Assembly (NCBI GenBank): GCA_022984795.1
Contig: JALIHJ010000049.1
Location: 1 to 64,000 of the forward strand
From: Fabrea salina
Taxonomy: Eukaryota; Ciliophora; Heterotrichea; Heterotrichida; Fabreidae
Direction of reading: 5' to 3'
DNA length: 64,000 nucleotides
Shown piece by piece: positions 18,129 to 27,348 of the stretch. Within the stretch, counting starts at the first letter, position 1; every line of letters starts with the position of its first letter. The notes under the pieces are model-generated. The model was not told the origin of the DNA and made no database searches. It was given only the letters and a program-made list of their open reading frames with translations. Both the position numbers and the translations under genes were made by a program.

Positions 18129-18404
18129 TTATATTATTATAGGGTCTTGTAAACTCATTCCTCTTTTAACACTGGTAAGTCTTAGTTTCCCAGAAAGGGG
18201 CTTATACACAACAGCGTGCAGGAACTCCCCGCTGTCAGTTCTTATTTTAAGTTTATAGTTATTCAAGTTTTGCTTGCAGTAGGAGTGGACATAAAATATC
18301 CCAAGTCTTCTATTCAGCTTTTTCTCAATATCAGACTTAACAGAGAACGCAAGTTCCTGGGAAAACTTGTCTCCTAGTTTAGGAGCAAAGTACAGTCCTG
18401 CCAT
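18129..18404 (-). CDS. Divergent cystatin-like protein
   Basis: A 91-aa protein that aligns with the neighbouring cystatin along its length: LYFAPKLGDKF against HSAPKPADED, NYKLKIRTDSGEFLHAVVYKPL against NYKLKIEADGDFLHAVVFKPL. The inhibitory QVVAG loop is replaced by YCKQNLN and the N-terminal Gly pair is altered. It is a tandem duplicate that has probably changed or lost papain-like protease inhibition. It lies 2 nt before the cystatin start and 6 nt after the stop of the DHHC gene, all on the minus strand. Confidence 0.75.
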   Translation of the reverse strand: MAGLYFAPKLGDKFSQELAFSVKSDIEKKLNRRLGIFYVHSYCKQNLNNYKLKIRTDSGEFLHAVVYKPLSGKLRLTSVKRGMSLQDPIII

Positions 18405-18410
18405 TAATTA

Positions 18411-19949
18411 TTAGTCAACTAAAAAAGAAGTTTCCTCGTACTGAGCTTTGACTTCTGAAAAGTCCACAGAGGGTTCTTCGGGGGGTTTGTATTCACTAAA
18501 TGTTCTTTTGGGGTACTTTGAGTTGCAACACATATCTTTGAAGTTGTGCATGCAACTTGTTTTGGCAACTGTTTCCTGGGCTTTTCCACTGAATCGTTCG
18601 TTTGTGGTTTTGTTCATAGCAAAGTTTTTGTAGTGCACGAAAACCAAAAAACTCAAAGGAATCAAAAACAAAAAACTCAAAATTCCTAAAACACAAGAAA
18701 TGATTTTGGAGTCCTCTAAACTAACTGGAATAATCCCTTCTTCTTCGTGTTCACTCAGCATAACTTTTATTGTAGTCAGCACTGTCAAGGTGAGCGAAAC
18801 CCAAACTAAGTTGATGAACACGAAGAACCAACCTAGATTCTTAGCACCTATACAGTTGTTCACCCAAGGACAGTGGTGGTCGAACTTTAAAACACACTTG
18901 TCACAGCACTGGCAGTGCCTAGACCTAGGAGGCCTGTATACTCTACAGTCAGGACACACTAAGTGGGACTCGTAGTTTTCATACAACTCCAGCAAAGTGT
19001 GGTTTTTCTCAGACTTCAAGTACCCAGGGTCCTTGTTGCACAGAATCAAAAACACTCCCAAAGTAATACACACTAAGCAAGCATAGGCTAAATCTTGTCC
19101 TTCTGCTAAATACTGGATGTTAAATAAGTAGTTGATCAGTATTCCTCCTCCAAAAAGCAAAAGAAACCCAAAAAGCGAAGCATAGTTAGGACTAGGTGGT
19201 CTAAGAGGAGGTCTCAGTCCGAATTCATCCAGCAAACTAGGCGGTTTCATGAGCTTGACAAGCTCTTCGTTTCTGTTTTCTTGGGCTATTTCTATCGGCG
19301 TTCTTCCTTTGTAGTCCCTTATGTCTCTACTTGCACCTTTAAGCAACAAGTTCTTAATTATCCGTGAGTTCCCAGCTGTTGTAGCTAAGTGCAGAGGAGT
19401 ATGTCCATCTGAGTCTTGTTTATTCACAGGGCTTCCCATAGCTATCAACACAGAGCTAGAAATCTCACAGCCCATATAAGAAGCCCAGTGCAAGCCCGTT
19501 CCGCCCTTTTCGTCTTCAATGCCACACGGCAGTCCTAAACTAGAAAAGTAAGCCACTAACAAAGGCTGGTCTCCTTGTGCAGCCACGTGCATCATGCTAA
19601 GGCCTTGTTTGTTTTTGGCGTAAAAATCAGCTCCTATTTCTACAAGCCTCCTTGCGATCTTCAAGTACCCTCTGAAAGCTGCGAAGTGCAGAGGAGTGAA
19701 TTCTTCGTCGTTAAGAGAATTTGCCCACTGGCTTAGCACTGTATAAGGGCTGTCGTAGGTGTCCTGCACATACTGGATTAAAAGGTCCACTACACTGTAA
19801 TTCCCGTTTAAAGAAGCAATGTGGAGAGCAGTATATCCTTTAGAGTCCTTGCAAGTGTGGAGTTCAATGCTTGAAGACCTTAAGTTGGAGTAAATTTCAT
19901 TAATATCAGCTTTATAAATAGAAGAGAGAAATTTCTGTTTCTCTGCCAT
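18411..19949 (-). CDS. Ankyrin-repeat DHHC palmitoyltransferase (HIP14/ZDHHC17-like)
   Basis: A 512-aa membrane S-acyltransferase. I take the ATG at 19949 (MAEKQKF); the open frame extends only through a GTG. Residues about 30-230 hold five to six ankyrin repeats ([44 protein letters not shown]). Two membrane helices follow (about 265-315). The zinc-binding cysteine-rich domain comes next, with [19 protein letters not shown] and the catalytic DHHC in [13 protein letters not shown] (about 358-361), then two more helices (about 375-400 and 425-450). The architecture matches ZDHHC17/13 and yeast Akr1, which palmitoylate proteins at Golgi or vesicle membranes. It has 9 nt to the next gene upstream and 6 nt to the divergent cystatin downstream. 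Confidence 0.92.
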   Translation of the reverse strand: MAEKQKFLSSIYKADINEIYSNLRSSSIELHTCKDSKGYTALHIASLNGNYSVVDLLIQYVQDTYDSPYTVLSQWANSLNDEEFTPLHFAAFRGYLKIARRLVEIGADFYAKNKQGLSMMHVAAQGDQPLLVAYFSSLGLPCGIEDEKGGTGLHWASYMGCEISSSVLIAMGSPVNKQDSDGHTPLHLATTAGNSRIIKNLLLKGASRDIRDYKGRTPIEIAQENRNEELVKLMKPPSLLDEFGLRPPLRPPSPNYASLFGFLLLFGGGILINYLFNIQYLAEGQDLAYACLVCITLGVFLILCNKDPGYLKSEKNHTLLELYENYESHLVCPDCRVYRPPRSRHCQCCDKCVLKFDHHCPWVNNCIGAKNLGWFFVFINLVWVSLTLTVLTTIKVMLSEHEEEGIIPVSLEDSKIISCVLGILSFLFLIPLSFLVFVHYKNFAMNKTTNERFSGKAQETVAKTSCMHNFKDMCCNSKYPKRTFSEYKPPEEPSVDFSEVKAQYEETSFLVD

Positions 19950-19958
19950 ATTCACTAA

Positions 19959-21602
19959 TTAGTTAATGCTTTGGTACAGGCTAGTGATCCTTTCAATCTC
20001 GTGTTGATACTGGCTTTTCAAAGCTTTCTTTTTTTCGAAGTACTGTTGTTTATCCAGTTTCTGGATGGCTTCTAAACGTTTCTTCTCAACAGGGTCTTTA
20101 ACTGACTCCAAAATACCTTTCCACTCCTTGGATTTTTCAGCTTCTTCTTCTTTGAGTTTCTTTAAAGCTTTTTGTTGTTTGTTTTTTATCTTAGGAATGA
20201 TGCTTTTGGCTTCGTATCTGAGTTTTTCAAGAGTGAACTTGTGGAGGGGCGGAGTTGCGTAGGCTTTGGCCTGAGGAGAGGGTTGTGTGAACTTAGCCGA
20301 GTTGGCTCTGACTATTTTGTGGGAACTTAAAGGCCTTTTTCTGGGTTCTTTGAGAGTTTGGTTGCCAATAGGGGTTAAGAAGTTTTTTCTTTTTTTTCTG
20401 TGGGCTTTTTCAATGTCTTGGTAGAGTTGAGACTTTTCTTTGTCTATTTGGTTCCTTAATTCTAAGTTGTGGTTGATGAACTCTTGTTTTTCAGAGTGGA
20501 GTTGTTGGATTCTGTAGTCTTCTTCTTGGAGCTTTCTGCGAGTGAGTTCTTGAAAGTACTCTTGTTTTCTTTGGGCTCTTTTGATGTCTTCTTCTTTCTC
20601 GATTTTCTGGATTTGTTTGATGACTTTGTTGCGTTTGTTGGTTTGAAGGTCTTGTTTTTTCTTTTCTTGGATTTGTTTTTCTTTGTTTTGTAGGTCTTGT
20701 TGGATCATGAGTTTTTCTTGGGTTCTTTTTTCTTGGTGTTCAAGGACTTGTTGGCGTTTGGCTTCTCTGGCTTTTTGTTTCTGTTGTTTTTCGAGTTGGG
20801 TTTTTAGTTGTTCTTCAGTTATGCGTTTTTGTCTTTCGTGTTCTTTGTTTTCGAGTTCCTTCCGTTTGGCTTCGGTTTTTAAGAACTGGGTGTGTTTGAG
20901 GTTCTCTAGTTTTTTGAGGCGTTCTTCATCTACGAGTTTCTGTTGTTTTTTGCGGCGTACTTGGTACTTTTCGTTTTCTTTTTGGATTCTTTTTTGTTCT
21001 TCGAGTTTTTGTTGTTGGGTTTCTTGTTTCTTTTGGAGTTGTTTTTGGAGTTGTTTTTCTTGTTTTTCTAGTTTGAGTCTTTTTCTTTCTTCTTTAGATT
21101 TTTGCTTCAAAGCTTTTTCTTTTTTAAAGGCTTCTATTTGTTGTTGGCGTTTTTTTTGTTTTCTAGCTATGAGTTCTTCTTTTTGTTTGAGTTTTTCTTC
21201 TAGGGTTTGCTTCATTTCTTCTTGACTTTTGATTATGTTTATTCGTTTTTTGGCCTTTTTGAAGCTGACTTCTTTTAAGGTTTGACTCGCGTACTTTGAA
21301 ACTTTGGTGCTGCTTGTCTTTGAGTGTTCGAAGTCCGAGATAACTCTTTCTCTGGCTTGTTTTAGAATAGTTACTAGTTGTTGTCTTTTGGACTCCCTTC
21401 TTTCCATGAAGATTTTGAGTAGGTCTTTGTCAGGGTTGCCTCCAAGTCTTTGTTTGGCTTCTTCTAGTGTGGTGTAGCACAGTTCTTGGGGGTCAATGCC
21501 TTCTATTCGACAAGCTTCTAAAGAACGAGGACTGTCAAGCACCTTAGGTTTCTTAACTGAAGGGTCGAAATTCTCTAAAGAAACCACTCCTCCGATTTCC
21601 AT
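19959..21602 (-). CDS. Lys/Gln/Glu-rich coiled-coil protein
   Basis: A 547-aa protein, almost wholly a highly charged alpha-helix or coiled coil from about residue 45 to 375 (repeated EKQ/KQKK/RQQ segments), with a Pro-containing break (about 385-440) and another helix to the end. Composition recalls MAP7/trichohyalin-like microtubule-associated or cytoskeletal proteins of ciliates, but no specific family motif is visible. The N-terminus (MEIGGVVSLENFDPSVKKP) is not helical. Function is not assigned; a cytoskeletal role is inferred from composition only. Confidence 0.7.
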   Translation of the reverse strand: MEIGGVVSLENFDPSVKKPKVLDSPRSLEACRIEGIDPQELCYTTLEEAKQRLGGNPDKDLLKIFMERRESKRQQLVTILKQARERVISDFEHSKTSSTKVSKYASQTLKEVSFKKAKKRINIIKSQEEMKQTLEEKLKQKEELIARKQKKRQQQIEAFKKEKALKQKSKEERKRLKLEKQEKQLQKQLQKKQETQQQKLEEQKRIQKENEKYQVRRKKQQKLVDEERLKKLENLKHTQFLKTEAKRKELENKEHERQKRITEEQLKTQLEKQQKQKAREAKRQQVLEHQEKRTQEKLMIQQDLQNKEKQIQEKKKQDLQTNKRNKVIKQIQKIEKEEDIKRAQRKQEYFQELTRRKLQEEDYRIQQLHSEKQEFINHNLELRNQIDKEKSQLYQDIEKAHRKKRKNFLTPIGNQTLKEPRKRPLSSHKIVRANSAKFTQPSPQAKAYATPPLHKFTLEKLRYEAKSIIPKIKNKQQKALKKLKEEEAEKSKEWKGILESVKDPVEKKRLEAIQKLDKQQYFEKKKALKSQYQHEIERITSLYQSIN

Positions 21603-21677
21603 AGTTATTACTGTGAGTTATAATAATTTCAAACTTATTTCCTTAAAAGTGGTGCCCTATTAGTCCTTACAGAGAAT

Positions 21678-23717
21678 ATGGACTTTTTAGATAAGAACCT
21701 TTCACAGTTCTTAGAAGGCACCGACAACATAGTGGATTTCTTTTTAGTAGTAGGAGTTCCTAATAAGTACATCCAGGGCAACATTGAGGAGGTTTCAGAA
21801 ATAAAGCCTGAGGTGCTTAGTCAGTTTCCTAGATGGAGTCCTAACATGGACCTTCCTGATTCCATTCCTACATTTTGCTTTCCTTGGGGAGCCCAAGTCC
21901 ACAGAGGCAGTTCTAACGTTGTCTCTGTTATCTTCAACCAAATCCTTACAGACGAGCACGGCAAACTCATTTACCTAACCTGTTTAAAGACTTATGAAGA
22001 CATTGAAGAGCGCAGGTCCTTTGACACCAAGCTTTCTTTGAACACTTCAAGTCCTAAAAAGCTGTCTAGTATGAACTTCCCTAGCTCTCAAAGCCCCCTT
22101 AAGTCTTCTCCTGACTCTGGAGAAATCATCAAAGCGTTTAAGAGAACTGCTACTGGACCTGCTCACTTAAAAAAGCACTCTTCTTTCACACTTAACTACC
22201 AAAAGACTCTACTGCCTAAGTGCTTAGTGCTTGTGTCTAGGGTTCCTTTCATGCAGACCTTTCAGGGCATTCTTAGCAACCTTTTCCACATGACCTCTCG
22301 CAAACTCAGGTACCCTATTGAATGCTACATCAGTCACTTAGTGCTCCAAGTGCCTATGCCTTTGCAAGGTAAGTGCAGTGTGCTTTACAACTTAGAAAAC
22401 GTTCCTTATCACTTTGAGTACCCCAAACTTAACCAACTGCCTCTACTGGACATCAACTTAGGGATCCTCTTTAGGTCTCTAGACGTAGAAAACGTTCTTT
22501 ACTTGTTCAGAAACATCACTTTAGAGTACCCTGTTATTTTTATGTCAACAAACGAAAAAAAGCTTACTAGTTGTTCTTTTGGAATGCTTTCACTGGTGTT
22601 TCCTTTTAGATGGAGTTTGGTTTACGTCCCTTTGCTTCCAGAAGAGTTACTGGACTATGTGACTTCACCTGTAAACTTTATATTTGGGGTACATTCTAAG
22701 TACAAGAACGAGGTTTTACAGATGTGTCCTGAAAACGCTTGTGTAGTTGACCTAGACAAAAACACTATAGAGTGCCTCAACTCCAACATAAAAGTTTCTG
22801 CTTTTAAAGCTGAAGAAGACTTTGAGTTGCCTTGTTTGCCTCCTCACTACTCTAAAAAGCTACTTAAGAAGCTTAATAAAATCCTTTTGGACTGTGGAGC
22901 CCTTAAGTCAAAAAGCCTTATACTGCCTGAAGCTGAAATAGACCCAGAAAACACTACAGCTATAAGAGAAGCCTTTTTTGAGTTCTTTGTAGGAATTCTG
23001 AAAAGGTTCAAGTGCTTTTTGATACACGAAAAAGACTCTGAAGAAAGAGGAGTGTTTAACAAAAGAGGCTTCTTAACCCTTTCTCCCAAAAGTGACAGAA
23101 AGTACCTAAGACTCCTTTTAAGGACTCAGATGTTTGCTAACTTCTGTGAAGCCAACATCAGTCCTAAAAACAACCAAGAGAGACTTGAAGTACTGTTTTT
23201 CACAGAAAAAATACACGCCAAACTAAACCGGTCCAAACTGAAAATGACCAAAACACCTACTCCTTTTCTAAACAGTGCAAAAACCCAAGAAATCGAAAGT
23301 TACCAAGTACCCCTTATTGAAGAAGTGTTTGAAAACAAAAAAATTCCCTTCACCTACAGCAACTTTCCTAACTTCAGTTACTCAATCCTAGCTGAATACG
23401 GAGTCCCCTCAGTAAAACCCCCTAACTTCACCAGCGAGTACGAAGTTAGAATTAGTCCGCCCAGGACTAAAAGCTACACTGAAAAATGGTCTGAAGACAT
23501 TACTTACTACACTGGTGAAACTGTTTGGCGGTTGGATATCCAAAGCGACACCTTAAAAGTGCCAGTAGAAGACAGTTTTGATAAAAGTTACTCCAGTGAA
23601 AGCAGCTACATAGACGAAGAAGAAACTATGCACCTTACAACCCAAAACAAAGAATCCCAAACTGACCTAACTATGCAGCAGCTTGAAATAATACTTAACT
23701 CCCTTAATAATACTTAG
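21678..23717 (+). CDS. DENN-domain protein (probable Rab GEF)
   Basis: A 679-aa protein. The uDENN segment (about 15-120) reads FFLVVGVP, then FPRWSPNMDLPDSIPTFCFPWG and IFNQILTDEHGKLIYLTCLKTYE. The cDENN core (about 175-340) has LLPKCLVLVSRVPFMQTFQGIL and YPVIFMSTNEKKLTSCSFGMLSLVFPFRW---YVPLLP. The dDENN region (about 415-530) follows and the C-terminus looks disordered. DENN proteins activate Rab GTPases in membrane traffic. No extra lipid-binding domain is visible, so the DENND subclass is not assigned. Confidence 0.88.
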   Translation: MDFLDKNLSQFLEGTDNIVDFFLVVGVPNKYIQGNIEEVSEIKPEVLSQFPRWSPNMDLPDSIPTFCFPWGAQVHRGSSNVVSVIFNQILTDEHGKLIYLTCLKTYEDIEERRSFDTKLSLNTSSPKKLSSMNFPSSQSPLKSSPDSGEIIKAFKRTATGPAHLKKHSSFTLNYQKTLLPKCLVLVSRVPFMQTFQGILSNLFHMTSRKLRYPIECYISHLVLQVPMPLQGKCSVLYNLENVPYHFEYPKLNQLPLLDINLGILFRSLDVENVLYLFRNITLEYPVIFMSTNEKKLTSCSFGMLSLVFPFRWSLVYVPLLPEELLDYVTSPVNFIFGVHSKYKNEVLQMCPENACVVDLDKNTIECLNSNIKVSAFKAEEDFELPCLPPHYSKKLLKKLNKILLDCGALKSKSLILPEAEIDPENTTAIREAFFEFFVGILKRFKCFLIHEKDSEERGVFNKRGFLTLSPKSDRKYLRLLLRTQMFANFCEANISPKNNQERLEVLFFTEKIHAKLNRSKLKMTKTPTPFLNSAKTQEIESYQVPLIEEVFENKKIPFTYSNFPNFSYSILAEYGVPSVKPPNFTSEYEVRISPPRTKSYTEKWSEDITYYTGETVWRLDIQSDTLKVPVEDSFDKSYSSESSYIDEEETMHLTTQNKESQTDLTMQQLEIILNSLNNT

Positions 23718-23760
23718 AACACTTCTAGAAATGCCTGCATTATGAAATAAAGTCTAGCTA

Positions 23761-24225
23761 ATGGCTAGCCAGCGTAATTTATATGAAGTGCTGCAAGTAA
23801 AAAAGACTGCTAATTCACAGGACATTAAAAAAGCTTATAAGAAGCTTGCACTTGAGTGGCACCCTGATAAAAACCCTAACTGCGCCTTTGAGGCAAAAGC
23901 AAAGTTCCAAGAAATCAAAAATGCTTACAACACACTGTGCAATTCAGAAAAACGAGACGAGTACGACTTAGCCGACAAGGGCCACAGAAAAACAACCAAG
24001 CAAAAAGACGACTTACTTTCAAACATTCTTGCGCAGGTTAACAAGTTTCAAAAGCATTCTGAGACCAAGGAAAGCTTTTTAGCACAGTTCGAAAGAGCTA
24101 AGCGACAAAGAGTAAGCACCAGAAAACCCCCAGAAGAAGAAGAAAGCTGCGACTCTGACGAAGCTTGGGAGTGGGTTTACGGAACTTCTTGCAGTTCCGC
24201 TAAAAAAAAACGCAGTGCTAGATAA
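23761..24225 (+). CDS. J-domain (DnaJ/Hsp40-type C) co-chaperone
   Basis: A 154-aa protein with a canonical J domain at about residues 6-70: [25 protein letters not shown], the HPD motif within EWHPDKNP, then [21 protein letters not shown]. There is no Gly/Phe or zinc-finger region, so it is a type III (DNAJC) co-chaperone that stimulates Hsp70 ATPase. The C-terminal half is helical and charged, ending in an acidic patch ([10 protein letters not shown]), a Trp-Glu-Trp and a basic tail that might be a nuclear signal. It converges on the hydroxylase gene with 21 nt between stops. Confidence 0.9.
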   Translation: MASQRNLYEVLQVKKTANSQDIKKAYKKLALEWHPDKNPNCAFEAKAKFQEIKNAYNTLCNSEKRDEYDLADKGHRKTTKQKDDLLSNILAQVNKFQKHSETKESFLAQFERAKRQRVSTRKPPEEEESCDSDEAWEWVYGTSCSSAKKKRSAR

Positions 24226-24246
24226 TGTAATAATATTTATAGCTAT

Positions 24247-25488
24247 TTACACTGTTCTGATTTTGTGGTCTACCTTCACTACTTTGTTGCACCGGTCAAA
24301 AGTAGCCCTGAATGGTCTTGTGAGTGAAGACTCAAACTTCATACAGGCTGCTTTTGTTTCTCGCCAATCAGTTGAGTAGTAGTAAGTACTTTGTAAGTGT
24401 TCGCTGTCGTACATCTTATAACTAACTTTGTAAGGGTTGAAGGGCTTCCATTTGGTTGCTTTGCTAAGGCAATTCTGGATTTCGTCAGGAGAACTCAGAA
24501 TTCTAGCCCCATAGATTTCTTTGGCTCCTGAAAAGTCTGTTGCGACTCCTAGCTCCACTGAGTACACGTAAAGCCTCATCAGCCTGTCAATGTCATCTTG
24601 GATTGCGCCTAAAGAAGCCAAACCGAGTTCTTGCACGAAGTCAGCAAATTCTGGGTTAGCTAGCAAAGGAGCGTGGCCTATGGCAAAGTGAGCTAAGTCT
24701 GAGTCCACAGAGAAGTAAGGCTTGTTTGGGTGCCTTACATGCCAGCTCAAAGGAAACACTCTAAAGGCCAAGCAGTTCAAAAAGTCCCTGGTGTTGCATA
24801 TGTATGCAATTGGCTTAAGTGCAAAGTCGCTTTTTTCTTTCAGCCACTGGTTGATGTCTTTGGTTTGGGGGACTTTGGTTTGTTGGATTAAACCTTTTTG
24901 CCTCATCTCTTCAAGTCCTTTTAAAAAGTCTCTGCAGGCTACACCAGGTAGCAGTGGGTTCAAAGCTTTCAGTAAAGTCTCCCAGGTTTTAGTTTCTTCA
25001 GTGGTGTACTCAATTTCTGGTATTGGGTCAGCTATGGATACCTTCATAGCCGTGTTGCCTAGTTCTTGTCTTCTGTTCCAAAAGTTAGGGTCTGAGTACC
25101 CCGGGTGGTCTAAAGGAAGGCGGTAGATGTCTTGAGTGAGTTGGTTCAAGTCGCTTAATTTCCTGGGGAACCATGGAACTTCTTGGCTTCCAACTATAGA
25201 CACATCCTGGCAGACTTGTTTTACTTCCTGAATTAGTTGTTGAAACTCTTGGTTGTCAGGTGCCTGGAAGTCCAAAAGAAAAGTGTAGCCACTTTCAGAG
25301 TCCAAAACATTTGTTGGCATTGACTCTATGTGGGTAAGGTTGGAGTGGTGGTCCGAAAGAGACTGGATCACGTTTTTGAGCGCCTGGGGCCTTTCTTGGG
25401 GTAGTTTAAACATAAGTGTGTAGATGTCTTGGACTTCAAAACTATCCCTAACAGCTGCAAAGTTTCTGCAAATTCTGCGTAAAAACAT
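24247..25488 (-). CDS. Aromatic amino acid hydroxylase (phenylalanine-4-hydroxylase-like)
   Basis: A 413-aa pterin-dependent non-heme iron hydroxylase. An N-terminal ACT domain (about 20-100, with YTLMFKLPQERPQALKNV) precedes WFPRKLSDLN at the start of the catalytic domain. The core has NTRDFLNCLAFRVFPL---VRHPNKPYFSVDSDLAHFAIGH, where the two His match the iron ligands His285/His290 of human PAH, and YSVELGV supplies the Glu330 equivalent. The region around the first His departs from the usual PEPDxxHELLGH (here VDSDLAHFAIGH), so substrate or pterin binding may differ. The first 12 residues (MFLRRICRNFAA) look like a weak mitochondrial presequence, unusual for the family. The C-terminal tetramerisation helix is short. 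Confidence 0.9.
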   Translation of the reverse strand: MFLRRICRNFAAVRDSFEVQDIYTLMFKLPQERPQALKNVIQSLSDHHSNLTHIESMPTNVLDSESGYTFLLDFQAPDNQEFQQLIQEVKQVCQDVSIVGSQEVPWFPRKLSDLNQLTQDIYRLPLDHPGYSDPNFWNRRQELGNTAMKVSIADPIPEIEYTTEETKTWETLLKALNPLLPGVACRDFLKGLEEMRQKGLIQQTKVPQTKDINQWLKEKSDFALKPIAYICNTRDFLNCLAFRVFPLSWHVRHPNKPYFSVDSDLAHFAIGHAPLLANPEFADFVQELGLASLGAIQDDIDRLMRLYVYSVELGVATDFSGAKEIYGARILSSPDEIQNCLSKATKWKPFNPYKVSYKMYDSEHLQSTYYYSTDWRETKAACMKFESSLTRPFRATFDRCNKVVKVDHKIRTV

Positions 25489-25531
25489 TTCATATTTAAG
25501 TAAGTAGCAGGGTTACAAGTTTATAATAAAA

Positions 25532-26617
25532 ATGCTAGAAAAACAACCAAGTGCTGGGGAGTTTGGAAGGCCACCTAGTGCTGCTTCAGTGGCTTCTCCT
25601 GGAGCTGAATCTTCTCCTGAGATTGCAAGAAGGTCCACTCAAAACTTCAATAAGCTCCAGTTTGAAGGCGAACTTGAAAACTCACTGGAGATCGAAGACG
25701 TCGCAGATATGGCCAAGTCAGACTCCACTGGAAAGTCTTTTAAAACCAAAAAGGCCAGAATCAGCCCAGAAGTCCAAGAAGAACTTGTAATTAAGATTGA
25801 GCATGTCCACAAAACTTATTTAATAGGTCTTGAAGGAGTAGCTGCTCTGAGAGGAGTTAGTGTGGAAGTAAACAAAGGAGAGTTTTTATGCATTCTGGGA
25901 ACTTCTGGCGGAGGAAAAACTACTTTACTGAACATAATGGGAACAATCGACAAGCCAACTAAGGGCCATTTCCAGCTATGTGGTTGCAACGTTAAAAGCA
26001 ACACTAAAGACTCACTTCTTGCGCAACTAAGACTTACCAAGATTGCGTTTGTGTTCCAAACTTTTAACTTAATCAGTTCAATGAACGCAATTGAAAACGT
26101 TGAACTGCCTATGGTGCTTCTAGGCAGTATGAGCAGAAGCGAAATAAGGCAAAGAGCAGTACATTTACTTGAAAGAGTGGGACTTGGCGACAGAGTTACT
26201 CACTTCCCTAATCAACTTTCAGGAGGAGAGCAACAAAGAGTCACCATAGCCAGGGCCCTTGCAAACAACCCTGAAGTGCTTCTGCTTGACGAACCCACAG
26301 GTGACCTCGACACTAAGAACTCCGACTTAGTGCTAAAGATACTTTTGGACCTCCATGCTGAAGGAAAAACTCTAGTCATGGTTACTCATGACGTAGCCTT
26401 AAAAAGCTTTGCTAACCGATTCATTAGAGTGCTTGACGGAAAAATACTCCGGACTGAAGAAGTAAGCCAAGCTGAAAGGATGGAAGCTTACTCAAGACTA
26501 GGAGACGCAGAGCCTATGTTAAGGACAGGAGTTAACACTGTGCTTACTAAAAACATGCCAAGAACTACTTACAGAAGCCCTGGAGACTACCCTTGTTTAG
26601 CTAAAAAAGGTAATTAG
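25532..26617 (+). CDS. MacB/LolD-type ABC ATPase, stand-alone
   Basis: A 361-aa cytosolic ABC ATPase with one nucleotide-binding domain (about 85-315): Walker A GTSGGGKTT (about 121-129), Q-loop FQTFNL, signature LSGGEQQR, Walker B VLLLDEPTGDLD and H-loop VTHD. Sequence style (IEHVHKTYLIG--GVAALRGVSVEV and DEPTGDLDTKNS) is that of the bacterial LolD/MacB/FtsE export group, not of ABCA-G transporters. The N-terminal 80 residues are Ser/Glu-rich and apparently disordered. No partner permease is in the window. Its TAG stop overlaps the TAA of the convergent EF-hand gene within TTAG at 26614-26617. Confidence 0.9.
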   Translation: MLEKQPSAGEFGRPPSAASVASPGAESSPEIARRSTQNFNKLQFEGELENSLEIEDVADMAKSDSTGKSFKTKKARISPEVQEELVIKIEHVHKTYLIGLEGVAALRGVSVEVNKGEFLCILGTSGGGKTTLLNIMGTIDKPTKGHFQLCGCNVKSNTKDSLLAQLRLTKIAFVFQTFNLISSMNAIENVELPMVLLGSMSRSEIRQRAVHLLERVGLGDRVTHFPNQLSGGEQQRVTIARALANNPEVLLLDEPTGDLDTKNSDLVLKILLDLHAEGKTLVMVTHDVALKSFANRFIRVLDGKILRTEEVSQAERMEAYSRLGDAEPMLRTGVNTVLTKNMPRTTYRSPGDYPCLAKKGN

Positions 26618-27315
26618 TCTTTGCAATAGTATGGGTTAGGAGGCACCTTCAGAGTTAACTTGTAAACCCAGTTTCTAATTCCTTTTGGAGTTAAAAGTTT
26701 GCCTTGTTCAACTGAAGAGATTTGGTCTACAAAACTTACTTGGGAGACCTTTTCAAGTCCTATGCCTCCCACTAGTATTATAGTTAGTTGTTGAGTTATG
26801 TAAGGCAAGTTAGCTTCTAAGATGTCAAGGTACTTCCTCACCATGTTTTCAGATGCAGGCAAACGAGGCACTGCTAAGTCACTTACAAGCAAAGGAATCA
26901 GTTTAACACTTATCTCAATGAGTATAGAAACCATTTGGTAAACTTCTGGAAAAGAAAGACTTTTGGAGCAGTCCCTGTCAAACAACTCAAACAAGAGTTT
27001 GGCCTTAGAAACAGGTGACCCACAAGACATCAGAACTCCTAAAGCCAGCGCTTTAGTAAAGTCGTAGTGGTCTTTTTCTTTAAAGTGCTTGTAAAACTCC
27101 GAAACTCTGGGACACAAAACAGAGTCTTTTTGCCTCAAGCCCAACAATGAGCCTATGTGCTTCCACTGTTCAGAGTTAATCTTTCCATTTGAGTGGTATT
27201 TGTGGAAGACTGAGTCTAGTGTATGACAGTGAGTCTTTTGAAAATTAAGTTCTAGTTCCATGGACTGAATTGCTTTTTCCTCATTTGTAATAAAACCAGA
27301 CGAAGCACACCCCAT
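26614..27315 (-). CDS. N-acylated EF-hand protein
   Basis: A 233-aa protein. It begins MGCASSGF: Gly2 and Cys3 form a classic dual myristoylation/palmitoylation signal, so it should sit on a membrane. It resembles the recoverin/calcineurin-B family in layout, with helical pairs at about 60-190. One well-formed EF loop, DRDCSKSLSFPE (Asp1, Asp3, Ser5, Glu12), lies at about 108-119; the other loops are degenerate. It probably is a Ca-sensor or a protein-phosphatase/kinase regulator; the partner is unknown. Stop codons overlap those of the convergent ABC gene, and it is divergent from the basic gene at 27349 with 33 nt between starts. Confidence 0.75.
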   Translation of the reverse strand: MGCASSGFITNEEKAIQSMELELNFQKTHCHTLDSVFHKYHSNGKINSEQWKHIGSLLGLRQKDSVLCPRVSEFYKHFKEKDHYDFTKALALGVLMSCGSPVSKAKLLFELFDRDCSKSLSFPEVYQMVSILIEISVKLIPLLVSDLAVPRLPASENMVRKYLDILEANLPYITQQLTIILVGGIGLEKVSQVSFVDQISSVEQGKLLTPKGIRNWVYKLTLKVPPNPYYCKD

Positions 27316-27348
27316 TAGTCAATAATACCAATATGATAGTAAATTGAA

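Noticed and set aside
20683-21225. 180-codon Ser/Cys/Phe-rich open frame opposite the coiled-coil gene
   Set aside because: It is an antisense shadow of a Lys/Glu/Gln-rich gene, which naturally lacks stops on the opposite strand.
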